Positions 22,860 through 35,158 of a DNA stretch of 64,000 nucleotides are shown one piece after another. The stretch's first letter is position 1, and every line of letters begins with the position of its first letter. Origin of the DNA: Bicyclus anynana (taxonomy: Eukaryota; Arthropoda; Insecta; Lepidoptera; Nymphalidae); assembly GCF_947172395.1 (NCBI RefSeq), contig NC_069110.1, positions 496,001-560,000 on the forward strand, read 5' to 3'. The notes under the pieces are model-generated. The model searched no databases, was not told the origin of the DNA, and saw nothing but the letters and a program-made list of their open reading frames with translations. The translations under genes were made by a program, and so were the position numbers.

Positions 22860-23959
22860 CTTTCCTCCTCCGGTTTTCCTCCTCGACAAACAACCTGTCT
22901 AGGCTAGACTGTAATTTTTCCTTGTCAGATTCCAAATCACAAATAAGTTTCAATCTTTGTTCAAACAGTACACTCTAATAAGGAACGTAAATGTGTATAT
23001 CTGTACGTAGTATGCTTTTCCATTCCTTATCTGTAATGCGACATGGTGGCTAATTACATTTGTCAACCCACAAACTAAATCCACGAAATTTGCTAACACG
23101 TAAATCATGTTGAGTGACTTAAATGTCTTATATTTAGAGGTTCTATTTTCAGAGTGACTTCATTGATCCAGTAGTTAGTTAAAACGATTTTAATAGGACT
23201 ATATAGAATAGTCTAATGTTTATCCAGAAATAGTCCATGGATTTGTGGAAACTAATTTTCACATGTACGAAGTCGCGGGCATCCACTAGTATTAAATAAA
23301 TTTAAATTTGGAGCTCTCTTGTCTCTCTGTTCTCTTATTTTCTACATTTATTAAATATGCGTTTTATTTTTATTAAGAAAGTGTGTGATAGGAACCCTAT
23401 ATCTAAGTGTTCGTACTCGTATAGCTGCTGTTCGATTCGATTCGTTGTTTAGTCAAAACTCCATCAAAACAAGTGAGATAAAATTGATATCGGCATATCT
23501 AGTATTACATCGCTTAACCAACCAACCAACCTTCGGTAAATGCGGCCTATTGTATGAGTGGAGAGTGCTACAAACACCAAGATATTAATCATAAAATCCT
23601 CGCTTGCGCTTCAACAAACTGATTGTTTTTTACAAAGAATATTGCTCTATCTTTTGGATATGACCAATAGGTATTTCTGTTACCTTCCAAATAGTTGAAA
23701 AAGACTGTATTAGGAGTGGATGCGAGCACAGAACATAGGAATCTTAAAAGCTAACGCGGTACGATATTATTCCAGCGACCACCAAGTGTTGTCAGGTCTC
23801 TTTGCCGTTGACTTGTTGGAACGTCACTTGGACGAGAAAAACTAAATAAACGCGAGGACTGATTTTGGTGACTGATAAGTCCAATTGCGGGTTGTTAATG
23901 AGGATGAGATATGCAATAATATTTTCTTTTGGCCATCTTCATTTTCAGGTGGTGGACCT

Positions 23960-24112
23960 GAAAATTAACATGGCCATGTTGAGAAATTCTGCTAATGCAT
24001 AAGCAAGGTACTGAGGCCATTCAGAGTATCTGCCAAGACGACTACATTGTCTGCGAACCGCAGTTGAATAATGTACTCGCCATTGATGTTGTTGCGAAGT
24101 TCGTCCCAGTCC
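23960..24112 (-). pseudogene. Reverse transcriptase fragment with FADN
   Basis: Minus-strand translation gives INGEYIIQLRFADNVVVLAD, the catalytic region of a non-LTR reverse transcriptase. The FADD box is changed to FADN, which removes the second catalytic aspartate. A SINE family B copy abuts it at 24113. It is a dead fragment. Confidence 0.75.
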
Positions 24113-24330
24113 AAAAGCTTTTTGGCTGGTGGGAGGCTTCGGTCGTGGCTAGTTACCACCCTACCGGCAAGCGATTTAGCGTTCCGGTACGATGCCGTGT
24201 AGAAACCGAAAGGGGTGTGGATTTTCATCCTCCTCCTAACAAGTTAGCCCGCTTCCATCTTAGACTGCATCATCACTTAGGTGAGATTGTAGTCAAGGGA
24301 TAACTTGTAAAGAATTAAAAAAAAAAGGCG
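24113..24330 (+). mobile_element. SINE family B, headless copy
   Basis: TGGGAGGCTTCGGTCGTGGC through GTAGAAACCGAAAGGGGTGT to AACTTGTAAAGAATT and a poly(A) tail. Confidence 0.75.
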
Positions 24331-25051
24331 TGACTAATGTTCTTTCATTGAAAAATACATCTTTTGTGTGTTCGTTACGTAGTTTGTTTTGCAAATTCCT
24401 ATTTATTGATATCATTGTGACGAAACGGTATCGAGAACAGATAAAAATCGAGTCTATTCTTTTATCAGTAATCTTGACTTAGATTAATAAAATTAGAGCA
24501 GGGTCCGTACTTGTAGATGCTCTACTAGAGAAGTACTAGCTATTAAGTGCATACCTATAGGATTCCGCCAAGTGGAATTAGAGCAGCGTGGCGGATAAAA
24601 TCTCCAAATCCTCCCACCATATACCAAAGAGCCAGGCTGACGTGAACCATTCAAATGTATCCATAAACAACCATTTAGCTGGTAGAGGGGACACTATTGG
24701 CTTTAACAAAAAATAGCAATTTAGCTTTATATTTTGGAAACGGATTCCTCAATAGAAAAACAGTATTTCCAGACCCAGCATATTTTAAAAACCTATCCAA
24801 CTTTACCCTACACTATGATATAAACGATTAAAAATATCATTCCCACTTTTACATTTAGGGAAGACATCCAAAAAAATAGTTTTCAAGTTTTTGTTTAATT
24901 TGTCGACATTTTTAATGTTCATACTAATGCAAAGTTGCTTACAGTTTTGTAATAGTATTAGAATCTGAGCTAAACAGACAGACAGATAGAAATGGTGAAA
25001 CTTTAAGGGTTTTGGGTGAAATTCACACAAAGTGTAAAGGTACATCGGAAT

Positions 25052-25628
25052 AACATTTTTAGGGTTCCGTACCCAAAGGTACCCAAAGGTATCCCATTAT
25101 TAAGATTCTGATGTTCGTCCGTTCTTCCGTCTGTCCGTTTGTCACCAGGCAGTACCTCGTTAACCGTTGCAGTTAGACAGTCGAAATTTAACTGAGTATG
25201 TATGTATTTCTGTTGCTTCTATAACAACTAATATTAGAACATCGCATACGAAAAACGTGATATATTTAGCCGTTTTTAACCAAGCAAAAAAAAAAGGAGG
25301 AGGTTCTTAATTCGATTCTATGTTTTTTTGTATGTAATTGTATGTGTCTCGATTACTCGAATACTGCAGGTCCTAAGCTGATATCGTGTTAATTTAAGCC
25401 GTTTCTGATAGGACCACATGGAAGAACACTGTCTGGAAAGTCTAAATCTTTGTGATATTCTTACATGACTTGAATTAATACATCATCGGCTTAGCTCCGC
25501 CTTCAAACTGATTAGCAGGTAAAACATATGATGTTATGTTTTAGTTTGTAGATTAGGTCGGTTGAATTTTTTTTTAGTAGTAAGTAGATATTTTTATAGA
25601 TAATGGTACGGAACCCTTTGTGTGCGGA
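25052..25628. mobile_element. (GTCY)n-bearing inverted-repeat element
   Basis: AGGGTTCCGTACC at the left and GGTACGGAACCCT at the right are inverted. Next to the left end is a GTCCGTTCTTCCGTCTGTCC array, as described for lepidopteran MITEs carrying (GTCY)n microsatellites. Related fragments are near 15235-15300, 29245-29310 and 62763-62800. Confidence 0.65.
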
Positions 25629-26118
25629 TTTAATTTTCGGAAGTCATCTGCAAACATACAGCTACTTATGCATATTAAATACAAATAATTATGTCAAAAC
25701 ATAATCATTTAAAAAAAAGTCACCCAATACATACATACGAGTAAGAGATAACAGCTACGATTAAATATAATATATCAATAGAAGCCTTCGTATGCATTCC
25801 GACTGTTGAACCGCTGGAGGTTAACAACTTTACCTGTAGGTAGTGTGCCTTCCTATCCTCCGCTCATGCTACTGTTCAAGGAAATACCGTCTATGAGGTA
25901 GTAAATGAAGCTATCATTAAATCAAATCGCGTGTCAACCTAACACTATCCATACTACCTAATTTTCTAGACATGTTTTAGAACAGACTCGTCCACGGCGT
26001 CTGTCTGTCTGTTCGCGATAAGCTCGTATCACTCGGAAACTACTGGGTGACTTCAACTGGAACTCCTGCTCATTAGATACTTCCTGTCACGAAAATAGTA
26101 GGGGTGACATAGCATACC

Positions 26119-26306
26119 TATAGCTTAGCAACTTTGTTTGTTATAATCCCGATGGTCCGCGCGGGACGGGGGGCGTGCAGCGAATGCAGTGAATGAAAAC
26201 CCACGACTTATTCACCTCACTTCCCCGCACGTACGATTTCACACCCGCGCAGTTTTCCCCCCGTCGCCCGCATATCATGGGAGTGTCATCAACGAACATG
26301 CCAGAT
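26119..26306. mobile_element. Inverted-repeat element, family M1
   Basis: CTATAGCTTAGCAACTTTGT on the left and AACGAACATGCCAGA on the right enclose a GC-rich core. The core is nearly collinear with 1597-1777. Confidence 0.6.
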
Positions 26307-26309
26307 TTG

Positions 26310-27230
26310 CAGCATTTACCTATGTTTAAAATGGAGGTGTTCCTGGTAGAATCACCGTGACCATTTTTTTCAAAATATGTTTATTGATGAATTAAATATT
26401 ACCGATATGAATGTAGTCTACGTGATAAAAAAATGTATGAACGTGCGGTGTATCTCTGAATGTAATGGACCGATTTCCAAAAAAATCCTTTAATTAATAG
26501 AAAGCTACGTTATTTGTTAATGTCTATGCTACATGTTTGTGGTACTCCTATAACAGCGGGAACTGCGCGTATGAAATCTATACATACTTACAGTAAATAA
26601 TTTCGTTGTAATAAGTATAATTTATGCGATGTGCTGTTTACCTCGTAATGAATTGTTTTAGTGAATAACATGTAGCATGAAACTTAATAAAGTTAAAACA
26701 CATTTACCTACTTATATACCTGTCTTGAGTAAATTTTGCGATGCTAATTGCAATTTTATGGTTCAAGTAGGTATTATGTTGTCGGTACACACAATGAAGT
26801 AAAATATTACAATGAAAATGTAATTTCAAAGGAATAAGAAAACAAAGTTTTTATAAATTATCATCTTTCGTCGTTTCGTAAAATAAAAAAAAAAATAACT
26901 TGGAATTAAAAATTAACATACAAAATATAAATGAATACACATATTAAATTAAGTTAATCATATTCGCAAAGGCAATAAATAAAACTAGGTTTTAATAAAA
27001 ATCACCACTTTGGTATCATACCATTTATAAGTTCAGAATGGCTTAGCGGATTTTAAATGAAATAAGGCATGCTTAGTGAAATTATAGTGCGGATTTATGC
27101 AAGATTTTCTCCCGATAATCTGACGGGATCTGAATCTCAATGAGTAAAACCGCGGGACAATGGTACTTATACACACAAAATTTTAGAGCCAAAGTAAAGT
27201 AAGCGTAGCATATTTTGAAGCGTATAGTAT
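26310..27230. other. Gene-free AT-rich stretch
   Basis: No gene is visible. 26400-26580 shows weak resemblance to Helitron body sequence (GGACCGATTTCCAAAAAAAT, AAGCTACGTTATTTG). The rest appears unique. Confidence 0.3.
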
Positions 27231-27234
27231 TTTG

Positions 27235-27325
27235 CCAGTACCAGCGGGGCTCGAACCCACAGCATGCCTTAGATGCTTAATACAGGGTCACTATTTACAC
27301 ACAGCGCCACTCGGCCGTTAATGCA
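27235..27325 (-). mobile_element. SINE family C head
   Basis: Minus strand: GGCCGAGTGGCGCTGTGTG (box A-like) and GTGGGTTCGAGCCCCGC (box B). This is the same head type as 35553-35702, without its tail. Confidence 0.55.
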
Positions 27326-27388
27326 ATGACAATAAAAAATAATTTATTTCTACTTCTCTATCAGATATCTGTTTCTGGACCATACTGT

Positions 27389-27545
27389 TATCAACTCACT
27401 ACTGAACTCGAGTCTCCTCTCAGAATGAGAGGGGTTAGGCCAATAGTTCACCACGCTGGCCCAATGCGGATTGGCAGACTTCACACACGCAGAGAATTAA
27501 AAAAATTCTCAGGTATGCAAGTTTCCTCACGATGTTGTCCTTTTT
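27389..27545 (-). mobile_element. SINE family A, 3' half
   Basis: CTCACTACTGAACTCGAGTC to GTTTCCTCACGATGTTG, then abruptly truncated, with no tRNA-like head. Confidence 0.75.
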
Positions 27546-28056
27546 CGTCCCTTCAAGAATGAGCCAATTGGCCAGTCTAAATACATTTTAATTTAAAATT
27601 TATTATTTTCTGAAACTATATTTAGAAAGATTGAAATTATTATAGCTAAGTTTTCGACTTTTATTAAATAGTAATGAAAATATAAAATTAATTTAAGTGT
27701 TATTTTAAATTTTTTGAGACTTCATGCACTTGGTCATCGCACATCAAAATAAAATATTAGTACTACAAATTGATCTATGCATCATTTAACGCAAGAGCTG
27801 GCGCTTGTTTGGCCCCGAGCCTTGCCAACCAGAAACGTTCATAGTGCCAGCGTATTGGATACCTTGCTCCTGGGTTAACAATTTGATGGTGTGTATTTCT
27901 TTTAAAATTTAAATTTAATATTTTGCAAAGTTTTAGCTATTTTAATATAATTATTTATATTCCATTTTAATTTTAGTCTATTATGTATAGTTACTGATGT
28001 TTTAACTAAAAAAAATATGAATAACTAAATATGTAATAGTAGAAAATAGTACTTAC

Positions 28057-28200
28057 TTTTGTTAAAAGGTTTATATGCAGCCGCTATGTTGCCAGGGAGT
28101 AATTCACTTGCGCATCGCTTCTGCGCACGCCGCGGACTGATCTGTGGCTCTGTACTCGGCGGAGGCAGCGCTCAGATGTTGACTTGACACTTTTTCACAC
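28057..28200 (-). other. Possible 5' noncoding exon and promoter
   Basis: A CpG-rich island in AT-rich surroundings. On the minus strand it contains the initiator-like CAGATCAGTCC near 28140 and ends at a strong donor, CAAAA then GTAAGTACT, at 28057/28056. The only ATGs open very short frames. It could be the first noncoding exon of a minus-strand gene to its left, possibly the SLC36 gene, whose start exon is missing. That link is inference. Confidence 0.3.
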
Positions 28201-28334
28201 AAGGACACAAACTCGCTTCTTTTCTCTACTATTGTATCATTGTAATTACAGGTATTGTTGACGTAAATAGGTCTTTAACATTGCTTCAATCATCATGATC
28301 AGCTCATTACAAAGGCCCACTACAGTGCCACGCC

Positions 28335-28420
28335 TACCTTCTTATGGCATACAATTCAAAATTCATATATTTCAATTAGGCTAAGTTTACAAACACTTTT
28401 GAAAGGTCAAGTTATGTCAT
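28335..28420 (-). mobile_element. LINE 3' tail
   Basis: AATTCATATATTTCAATTAG then GCTAAGTTTACAAACACTTT: a diverged copy of the tail seen at 13625. Confidence 0.5.
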
Positions 28421-28557
28421 TATTCAATTTAAATTAATGGTGGTAATTATAGTCGAAAACTTAAAATTAAACTTACGAGGAACTTAGATAAACTTACATT
28501 AACAGGGAACTTAGACCCTCCACGCTGCTGCGATACAAGTAGGCTTTATAATTGTTT

Positions 28558-28830
28558 CATTATTAGCAACCCATTTTCGGCTTACTGTTGAGCACGAGTC
28601 TCCTATCTGAATGATAGGGATTAGGCCAATAGTCCACCACGCTGGCCCAATGTGGCTTGGCAGACTTCACACACACAGAGAATTAAGAAATTTTTCAGGT
28701 ATGCACTTAACAGTTGAAAGTGCGTGCCCGGATTCGAACCTACGCACTCCGAATCGAAGGCAGAAGTAATATCCACATTCGTTAAGTAATAATAGTACCG
28801 TGATAGCAAAGTGGCTATCACGGTGCTATA
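28558..28830 (-). mobile_element. SINE family A, upstream of a tandem pair
   Basis: First of two same-strand copies back to back. Its head (GCCACTTTGCTATCACGG on the minus strand) is disturbed, with a short palindromic duplication of TGATAGC...GCTATCA near 28800-28820. Confidence 0.75.
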
Positions 28831-28835
28831 ATTGC

Positions 28836-29045
28836 TTCATCATTATCAACCTATTTTCGGCTCACTGCTGAGCTCGAGTCTGCTCTCAGAATGAGAGGGA
28901 TTAGGCCAATAGTCCAACACGCTGGCCCAATGCGGATTGGCAGACTTTACACACGCGTAGGTTTCCTCACGATGTTTGCCTTCACCGTTGTCACACCCTC
29001 CGGAATCGGAGGCAGAGGTCATATCGACTTGGCTATCACGGCTCT
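28836..29045 (-). mobile_element. SINE family A, second of tandem pair
   Basis: ATCAACCTATTTTCGGCTCA to CTTGGCTATCACGGCT, with an internal deletion between GTTTGCCTTCACCG and TTGTCACACCC. Confidence 0.75.
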
Positions 29046-30500
29046 ATTATATATAATAATTGCTTAATGAATGGCAATTAAAGAAACAAATGATAACAAA
29101 ATATGGGGATACACTAGCTGTTGCATCTGCAACACCAACAGAGATTATGGATGGATGAAGCTTTAGGATAGAAAACATCAAGGAATTCGGCCTGTGACGC
29201 ATCGCACGCTATAGGATAGGGGGAAGCGCTTTATAAGCGTTCCGTAGTCAAAAAGAAACCGTTATAGTTTCGCCATGTCAGTCTGTCCGACTGTCTGCGA
29301 CATATCTCAGACTATTATTATTATAAAGCTGTAACAAAATATTTGTACCTACATTAAACTCGCTTAGAAAGTCGTAAAAATGGTTTTCCTACATGTAAAC
29401 TGGGGAATACTTCTTTAATGTTCGTATCTTATGCAGCTCTTTCCGAGTTTTAAGCAGATGAGGGCCCAAGGGGATTCTCGATGATATCCGTATATAGTTG
29501 TTTTTTGTCAAGTAATATTGAAATAACATCCTGTTAATGTTACAGTAAACTATTCCTCTCACTAACACGTAACAATGACAGTACTTTAACTACAATATCA
29601 ATAGCGCGGGTACAATGTCGTCAACTGGTAACAAAATGATTTCAAATCATACTTGTTATTGTTATAGTTGACACATTTTCGGCAAACCTACTCGGTCCAT
29701 ATCTTAGATAACCTTTTAAGTGCTGTTTGAAGTGCTTTTGTCCGAGTTGTTCTGAATACACCTTCACTTCGATTCAGATATGTAATCATTTAATTATCAA
29801 TGGGCCAAATCTCGTGAAATTTTGGGAATTTTCCCATTTGGTGGACCAAATATTCTTACCTTGGCAGGGCCATACACCTGTCTTATTTATAGTCCGTCAA
29901 TCATATAATAAATACATCAATACATAGTACACACACTACAACTAGGTAACTAGTTAATTTTCAACTTAACCATGTCAGTACTTTTACACGTAGCTGGCCA
30001 AGTGCGTATCGGGCCACGCGCAGTGTAGTGTTCCTTAGATTAAATTAGCACTCTAAACCCTTATGTAATGCACAAAAATACCGATAACGATACATCACCA
30101 TGACATAGACGATAAAAAATCCTCCTCACTTTGCATGCACCAAACCTTAAAACAACAAAAAAGGTTTTTTTAACAGTTAATAGAGGTTATTAATAAACAT
30201 ACCATGGAATTCAGCTTTCTGATTCTATCTGACTTTGAGTTAATCTACAAACGCTAATGCTCTGAGTACCTACGTATTTTAAGTTGGTCGATTAAAACTA
30301 TTTAAATAAAACTGAAAAACTGTAATCTCTATGTAACTATAAGCTTTCCTTCTAATTTCATTATATATCCTACTTTTATGATTTTTTCACGTATCCTTAT
30401 ACAACTGTTTAGTCAGAATCTACAACCTTTACAAACGGATTCCTAAATCGAATAATAGGGGGTAAAAGAACCCTTGTAAGTTTGAACTCGGCTCTACTAT
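29046..30500. other. Gene-free stretch
   Basis: No gene is seen. A weak (GTCY)-element remnant (GTCAGTCTGTCCGACTGTCT) lies at 29277-29300. The remainder is AT-rich and apparently unique. Confidence 0.3.
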
Positions 30501-30501
30501 G

Positions 30502-30646
30502 AACATTTCAGATAGAAATAGAAAAATGCAAAGGTACAAAAGACCTTTGCATTTCTCTACAAGAAAACATTTCAGATAGAAATAGAGAAATGCAAAGGTA
30601 CAAAAGACCTTTGCATTTCTCTATTTCTATCTGAAATGTTTTCTTG
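30502..30646. repeat. Duplicated hairpin with perfect 40-bp arms
   Basis: Arms 30560-30599 and 30607-30646 are exact reverse complements (outer word CAAGAAAACATTTCAGATAG) with a 7-base loop ACAAAAG. Just upstream, 30502-30560 is a near-direct copy of the same unit including its own smaller hairpin (AATGCAAAGGT / ACCTTTGCATT). The whole is a direct-plus-inverted duplication. Confidence 0.9.
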
Positions 30647-30744
30647 TTTCGGTAATTCCGGTAGGTATTCTTTCTGCCATCGTTGTCTAAATGTCGCCTT
30701 TTACACTCAAGGCGCTCATAGCGTATCGGTATTATAGACTGCAG

Positions 30745-30935
30745 CTGGCGAAGATATTATAAAGCTGAAGAGTTTATTTGTTTGCTTGAACGTGCTAATC
30801 TCAGGAACTAATGGTCCGATTTGAACAATTATTTCAGTGTTAGATAGTCCATTTATCGAGAAAGGCCTATATTATTCCCGTATTCTTACAGGAACGGCTA
30901 CCACGCGGGCGAAACCGTGCGGCGTAAGCTAACAA
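30745..30935 (+). mobile_element. Lep1-type Helitron remnant
   Basis: It carries the typical order: ATATTATAAAGCTGAAGAG, GGAACTAATGGTCCGATTTG, CCCGTATTCTTACAGGAACG and CGCGGGCGAAACCGTGCGGC. The 3' CTAG is lost. Confidence 0.6.
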
Positions 30936-30999
30936 TAATCAGATGAATTGCTGGTTCACGGTAGTTCCTTCCCGTTATGGGCCACCGGGATGTATGTTT

Positions 31000-32280
31000 A
31001 GGCATAGGTAGGTAGGTAAGGCGAATAAAACTTCCAACTTAGGCTGTTAGAATGTTTAATATGTTTTTCGAACAATTACAGATTCGAGACTAAACTATAC
31101 GCATACAAGAAGGTTCCTTATAATGATCGCCTCATATAATATTTTAGCAAAACATAATATGATAAACAACGTTGCTAATTCTTCTGCAGGCTGAAGACAT
31201 CATTCAGTCAAGTCTACGGTGGAACATACTTGCATAAATACATACATACGTTGACTGCCAAAATCATTACCCTTCCTTTTGGCTTCGCTGTAGTCGGGTA
31301 AGAATGATGAAGTATGTTGATACCTTACGCACGCGCCTAAGCAGGTGTCTATCAAGGGTTCCACTTAACCGTTTATCCAATAATGCATCTGTAGAGCCGC
31401 CGACTTCATAGTAATCTATTACACTAGACACGGAGCCAGTGACGGTTTTGGTACAAGGGACTAAAACTCCGTAATATTGCACATAGCTTTTGTATGTGTA
31501 TATTTTAGAGAATACGCAAGTTCTGAAGAAATGGAGCATATTCACCAGCGAAGGCGAACTTCAAGTTCTTCCCTCCCCGAGCACTGAGTCTCGCAGAAGA
31601 CTTCTAGGAGTGAAGCTACGGCTTCGACTTTCTTTTAACCCTCGAGCTCGCCTCAAACAAAGTTTCTGTGATCCAGTGGCGTAGCTGGTACCATTATGAA
31701 GCCTATAAAAAATACACTGTAAAAAAAGAAGTATAATAGTACATTATGATATAAGTGCGGTAAGTTAAAAATTACAGCCGAGACGATATTACAGCTCAAA
31801 CCGAAGGCGAGAGCTTTAGTAAGGAAGCAGAGGCTGTAATCATCAAAGCGCACGTATGTCGTACGACGTTTTATAGCACATTTGCGAGGAAACACACTTC
31901 AAACACACTTTCTGAAAATGAATAATCTTTCCCTTTTATCCATATGATGACATTTTGATACGCTTGTCATTTTTGCACAGATATCGAAGTGCATATGTTT
32001 TTTCGGCAAATGCACCAAAAACAGCCAGTATTACTAATAAAGTAAATTATTATTTTTGTGTTTCTTAAACAGATAAATGGTTAACATTTACTGTCAAAGT
32101 TATTAAAATAAAAGAATTAAATGCTTTTGTTATCTGAATCTGGTCCGTTTTGTACTCGTACGTAAAGTAAGTATAAACACTTGACCAAAGTAATATACCA
32201 GAAAAGAATATCTTCCAATATTTTAGATTTTTATTTTCATTGTCGAAATTGTGCTAATTCAGTTGCGTTCGTTCGATATA
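31000..32280. other. Gene-free stretch
   Basis: No gene is supported. Minus-strand frames at 31267-31545 and 31653-31895 show no motif. 31672-31690 shares GTGGCGTAGCTGG with a dispersed repeat near 17030. Confidence 0.3.
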
Positions 32281-32289
32281 TAAATATAT

Positions 32290-33730
32290 AATAAGACTTC
32301 TATAATGTGTTTAAATACGATTTTATAGAAGTCGTTGGCCGATTTTCAAACCTATCTGATATTATGCACACAAATCATAAAAATCGATCCAGCCGTTTCG
32401 GAAGTTTGGTAACAAACACCGGTAGGTACACGAGATTTTTAACTGACTTCAAAAAAAAGGAGGAGGTTCTCAATTCGCCGCGTTTATATTTTTTATTTTA
32501 TTATTATTTTTTTCGACATTTTTTTACCAATTTTAAAAATTCTTTTTTTGTTTGTAAGAGATTAATTCCATTTAATTTCCTGAAAATCGGTTCAGTGATT
32601 TTTGTTAAAATGAAACCCGTAAAAAAAATATTTAAAATGAGGCCCGTACGGCAGGCAGGCAAAATCGTTATTTTCAAATTACTGAACTGATTTTTATGAA
32701 AATTAAATGCTAGGACACACTAGAAACAGAAAAATAAAATCTTTTTAACAAAAAAATAACATCGCCTTCAAAGTGATTAGAAGGTAGCACATAACCTTCT
32801 GATCACTTTGAAGGCGGTGCCAAGAAAGTGATGCATTAACTAAAGCTGATTAAATCATAAACTTTTAGGATTTACAGACCGTTCTTTCCCGTGGTTCTTT
32901 CAGAAACGGCCTTAATTAATTTTTGCGATTTTGAAGTCGATTCAAATTTTTTGTTAAAAAGATTTTATATAAACTGGATTATAAGCTCAACGAATATAAA
33001 TTTAAACACATTCCTGCTACATATTTTTTTTTATTCTTTACAATTCTTTAAACCTGATGGTAAATATTATAATGCAATCCAAGAGTACATTGTGTTCTGT
33101 TTAGAGCTAGGGATCATTTAAGGGCAATAATCTTATCAGTTATAAATACCGTTAGATTATAATCTATCTCGCGAGATTAAGAACTGTCGAAAGATTGTGA
33201 ACCGCTACATAGGTACTTTATAGGAACCTGAGTGGCCCAGAAACCAATGGTTAGGTTAGGCATTTTTCATTTATACGTTCTTCCTTACAAGCAACCGAAT
33301 AAATAACACGAAAGTAATGTTTATTGCTTATTTTGTTATCACCATCTATTGAACTATGTTCCTAGTAAAAGCAATAAATCCCGACTGAGTAATTGGCCTA
33401 AAGTACTATTGCTTCGCAGAATCAAACGTGACAATGAATTCATGAGCGAGAATAAAATCTTTTCAACAAAAAAAATTAACCGACTATATATTTGCTACGT
33501 CAAATAGGCTCTTAAAGTTAATTTTGGTTTTTTTTTGGTACCGCCTTAAAACCGATCAATAGAAAGGACATAGGTATGATGTTATTTTGCGCTTTTAAGA
33601 GTAATGCATCTTTGAAGTCGGTTCAATGTTTTTCTTGAAAATATTTTATTATTTATATAATAAAATAAAAAACATATGCGTTGAATTGAGAACCTGCTCC
33701 TTTTTTTGAAATCGGTTAAAATATTTTTAA
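32290..33730. repeat. Cluster of GGAGGAGGTTCT repeat remnants
   Basis: Repeated words ACTTCAAAAAAAAGGAGGAG and GGAGGAGGTTCTCAATTCG (32445-32480) recur in inverted orientation at 33675-33710, and related words occur at 25290-25320 and 43265-43295. This suggests an old DNA transposon family. Inside lies an imperfect hairpin, 32761-32786 paired with 32795-32820 (24/26), with GCCTTCAAAGTGAT as its core. Confidence 0.5.
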
Positions 33731-33969
33731 GTAAAGTAGGTAAGCTCGTAAAACGAATGGGTCGCCATTCCAGCACTTTTAATGGAAAGTGCCGCCATTT
33801 TATCGTCTATCTCTACCTATCTCTTGGCGGGTAAAAGAGATCACTAACGCTGGTCACATAATTACGCCGCCAGTCACGTGTAGACATATTTCGCGCACTA
33901 TAGCAGAAAATATTACTAAAAATTATGTAGTTGAAATTTAAATAAAAAATGGTTTAAAAATGGTTGAAA

Positions 33970-34040
33970 TACCTACCCTACTCATACCGTACCCCTACCC
34001 TACCCTACCCCTATACCATACCGTACCCCTACCCTACTTA
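33970..34040. repeat. CCCTA/CCCCTA degenerate array
   Basis: ACCTACCCTACTCATACCGT and further CCCCTACCCTA units. This is the same simple repeat that is embedded in the Helitron-like elements; here it lies 120 bases left of another Helitron. Confidence 0.7.
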
Positions 34041-34161
34041 ACTCGAGGAATTTTATAACGTTTACGCGTTTGCAATTTCGCTTACGATAAAAATGGCAAT
34101 TGTATGTAAACAATTATGTATAAATAATTGAGTGCCCAGAGTATTTTAATGAAAAAAAAAG

Positions 34162-34347
34162 TCTGTACTAATATTATAAAAAGAAATGATTTGATCGTTT
34201 TTATTAAATAGGACGGATGACAGGATTTGAAAAATTCTTTCACCATAAGAACCCTACGCGTAGGTACGTTATCCCTGAGCTATATTTCATCACCGTTTTC
34301 ACACGGGAACGGGAATTACACGGGTAAGACCGCGGGGCGACTGCTAG
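34162..34347 (+). mobile_element. Lep1 non-autonomous Helitron, 186 bp
   Basis: It starts TCTGTACTAATATTATAAAA and ends CCGCGGGGCGACTGCTAG followed by T, with the standard core GGAACGGGAATTACACGGGT. Full-length short form. Confidence 0.8.
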
Positions 34348-34349
34348 TT

Positions 34350-35155
34350 ACATAACAAAGAGTTAAGATTTGTTTATTTGTTCATTTGTTGTAGGACTTT
34401 ACAATAAAACTATCAGTAATTAACATGCAAAAAATATATATTTATTACTTACTAGTAACGTAATGTTTGAAACATAATATAGTTTCGTATACCAAAATTG
34501 GTACACGCCATTTACTGGTACATTAATAATATATTTGACCGGTAAATTGCACAGAAATTTATTTAGGCAACTTATAAAAAAGACAATACATCAGAAGGGC
34601 GGCCAGAACCTTTTTTGTTTTCTTTTTTTTTAATTGTTAAGATTCATTTATATACTGTATAGACTATATCTAGGTGTGTAAATATTAGAAATTAAGAAAG
34701 TAACAAAATATTTATATATTATAAACTCTAATAAACACAACAGATGCACAATATAAAAAGAAAACAAAATACATTGTAAGTCAAAGTCAAAGCTTGATCT
34801 TATTCACTGCTACTGTCACTGTAGACATAATATTATGTAATTTGAGATTCTGTAATAATTTTATCCGGCGCTTACGGCTGGATATTACACAGAAGGTAAA
34901 TGACATTTTGTCAAATGATTTGAACCAGCCAGTATAAACAATTATATGATTGTTGTTTAAAGGTTGACCAACAAACTATGTCTAAGAGTAGGTACTATAT
35001 CTAGGTATGTAAATAAATAAAATATAAATATAAATATACTAAATAAATATAAATATACTTAAACAATACACATCACTATCTAGCCCCAAAGTAAGCATAC
35101 AGAGTAGCTTGTGTTATGGGTGCTAAGATAGTTGATATTATAATATTAATATACA
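34350..35155. other. Gene-free AT-rich stretch
   Basis: No gene or clear repeat is visible, apart from short direct repeats of AAATAAATATAAATATACT near 35015-35060. Confidence 0.3.
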
Positions 35156-35158
35156 ATT

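Noticed and set aside
32307..32690. 127-codon Phe/Lys-rich plus-strand frame
   Set aside because: Low-complexity translation of an AT-rich repeat containing GGAGGAGGTTCT words.
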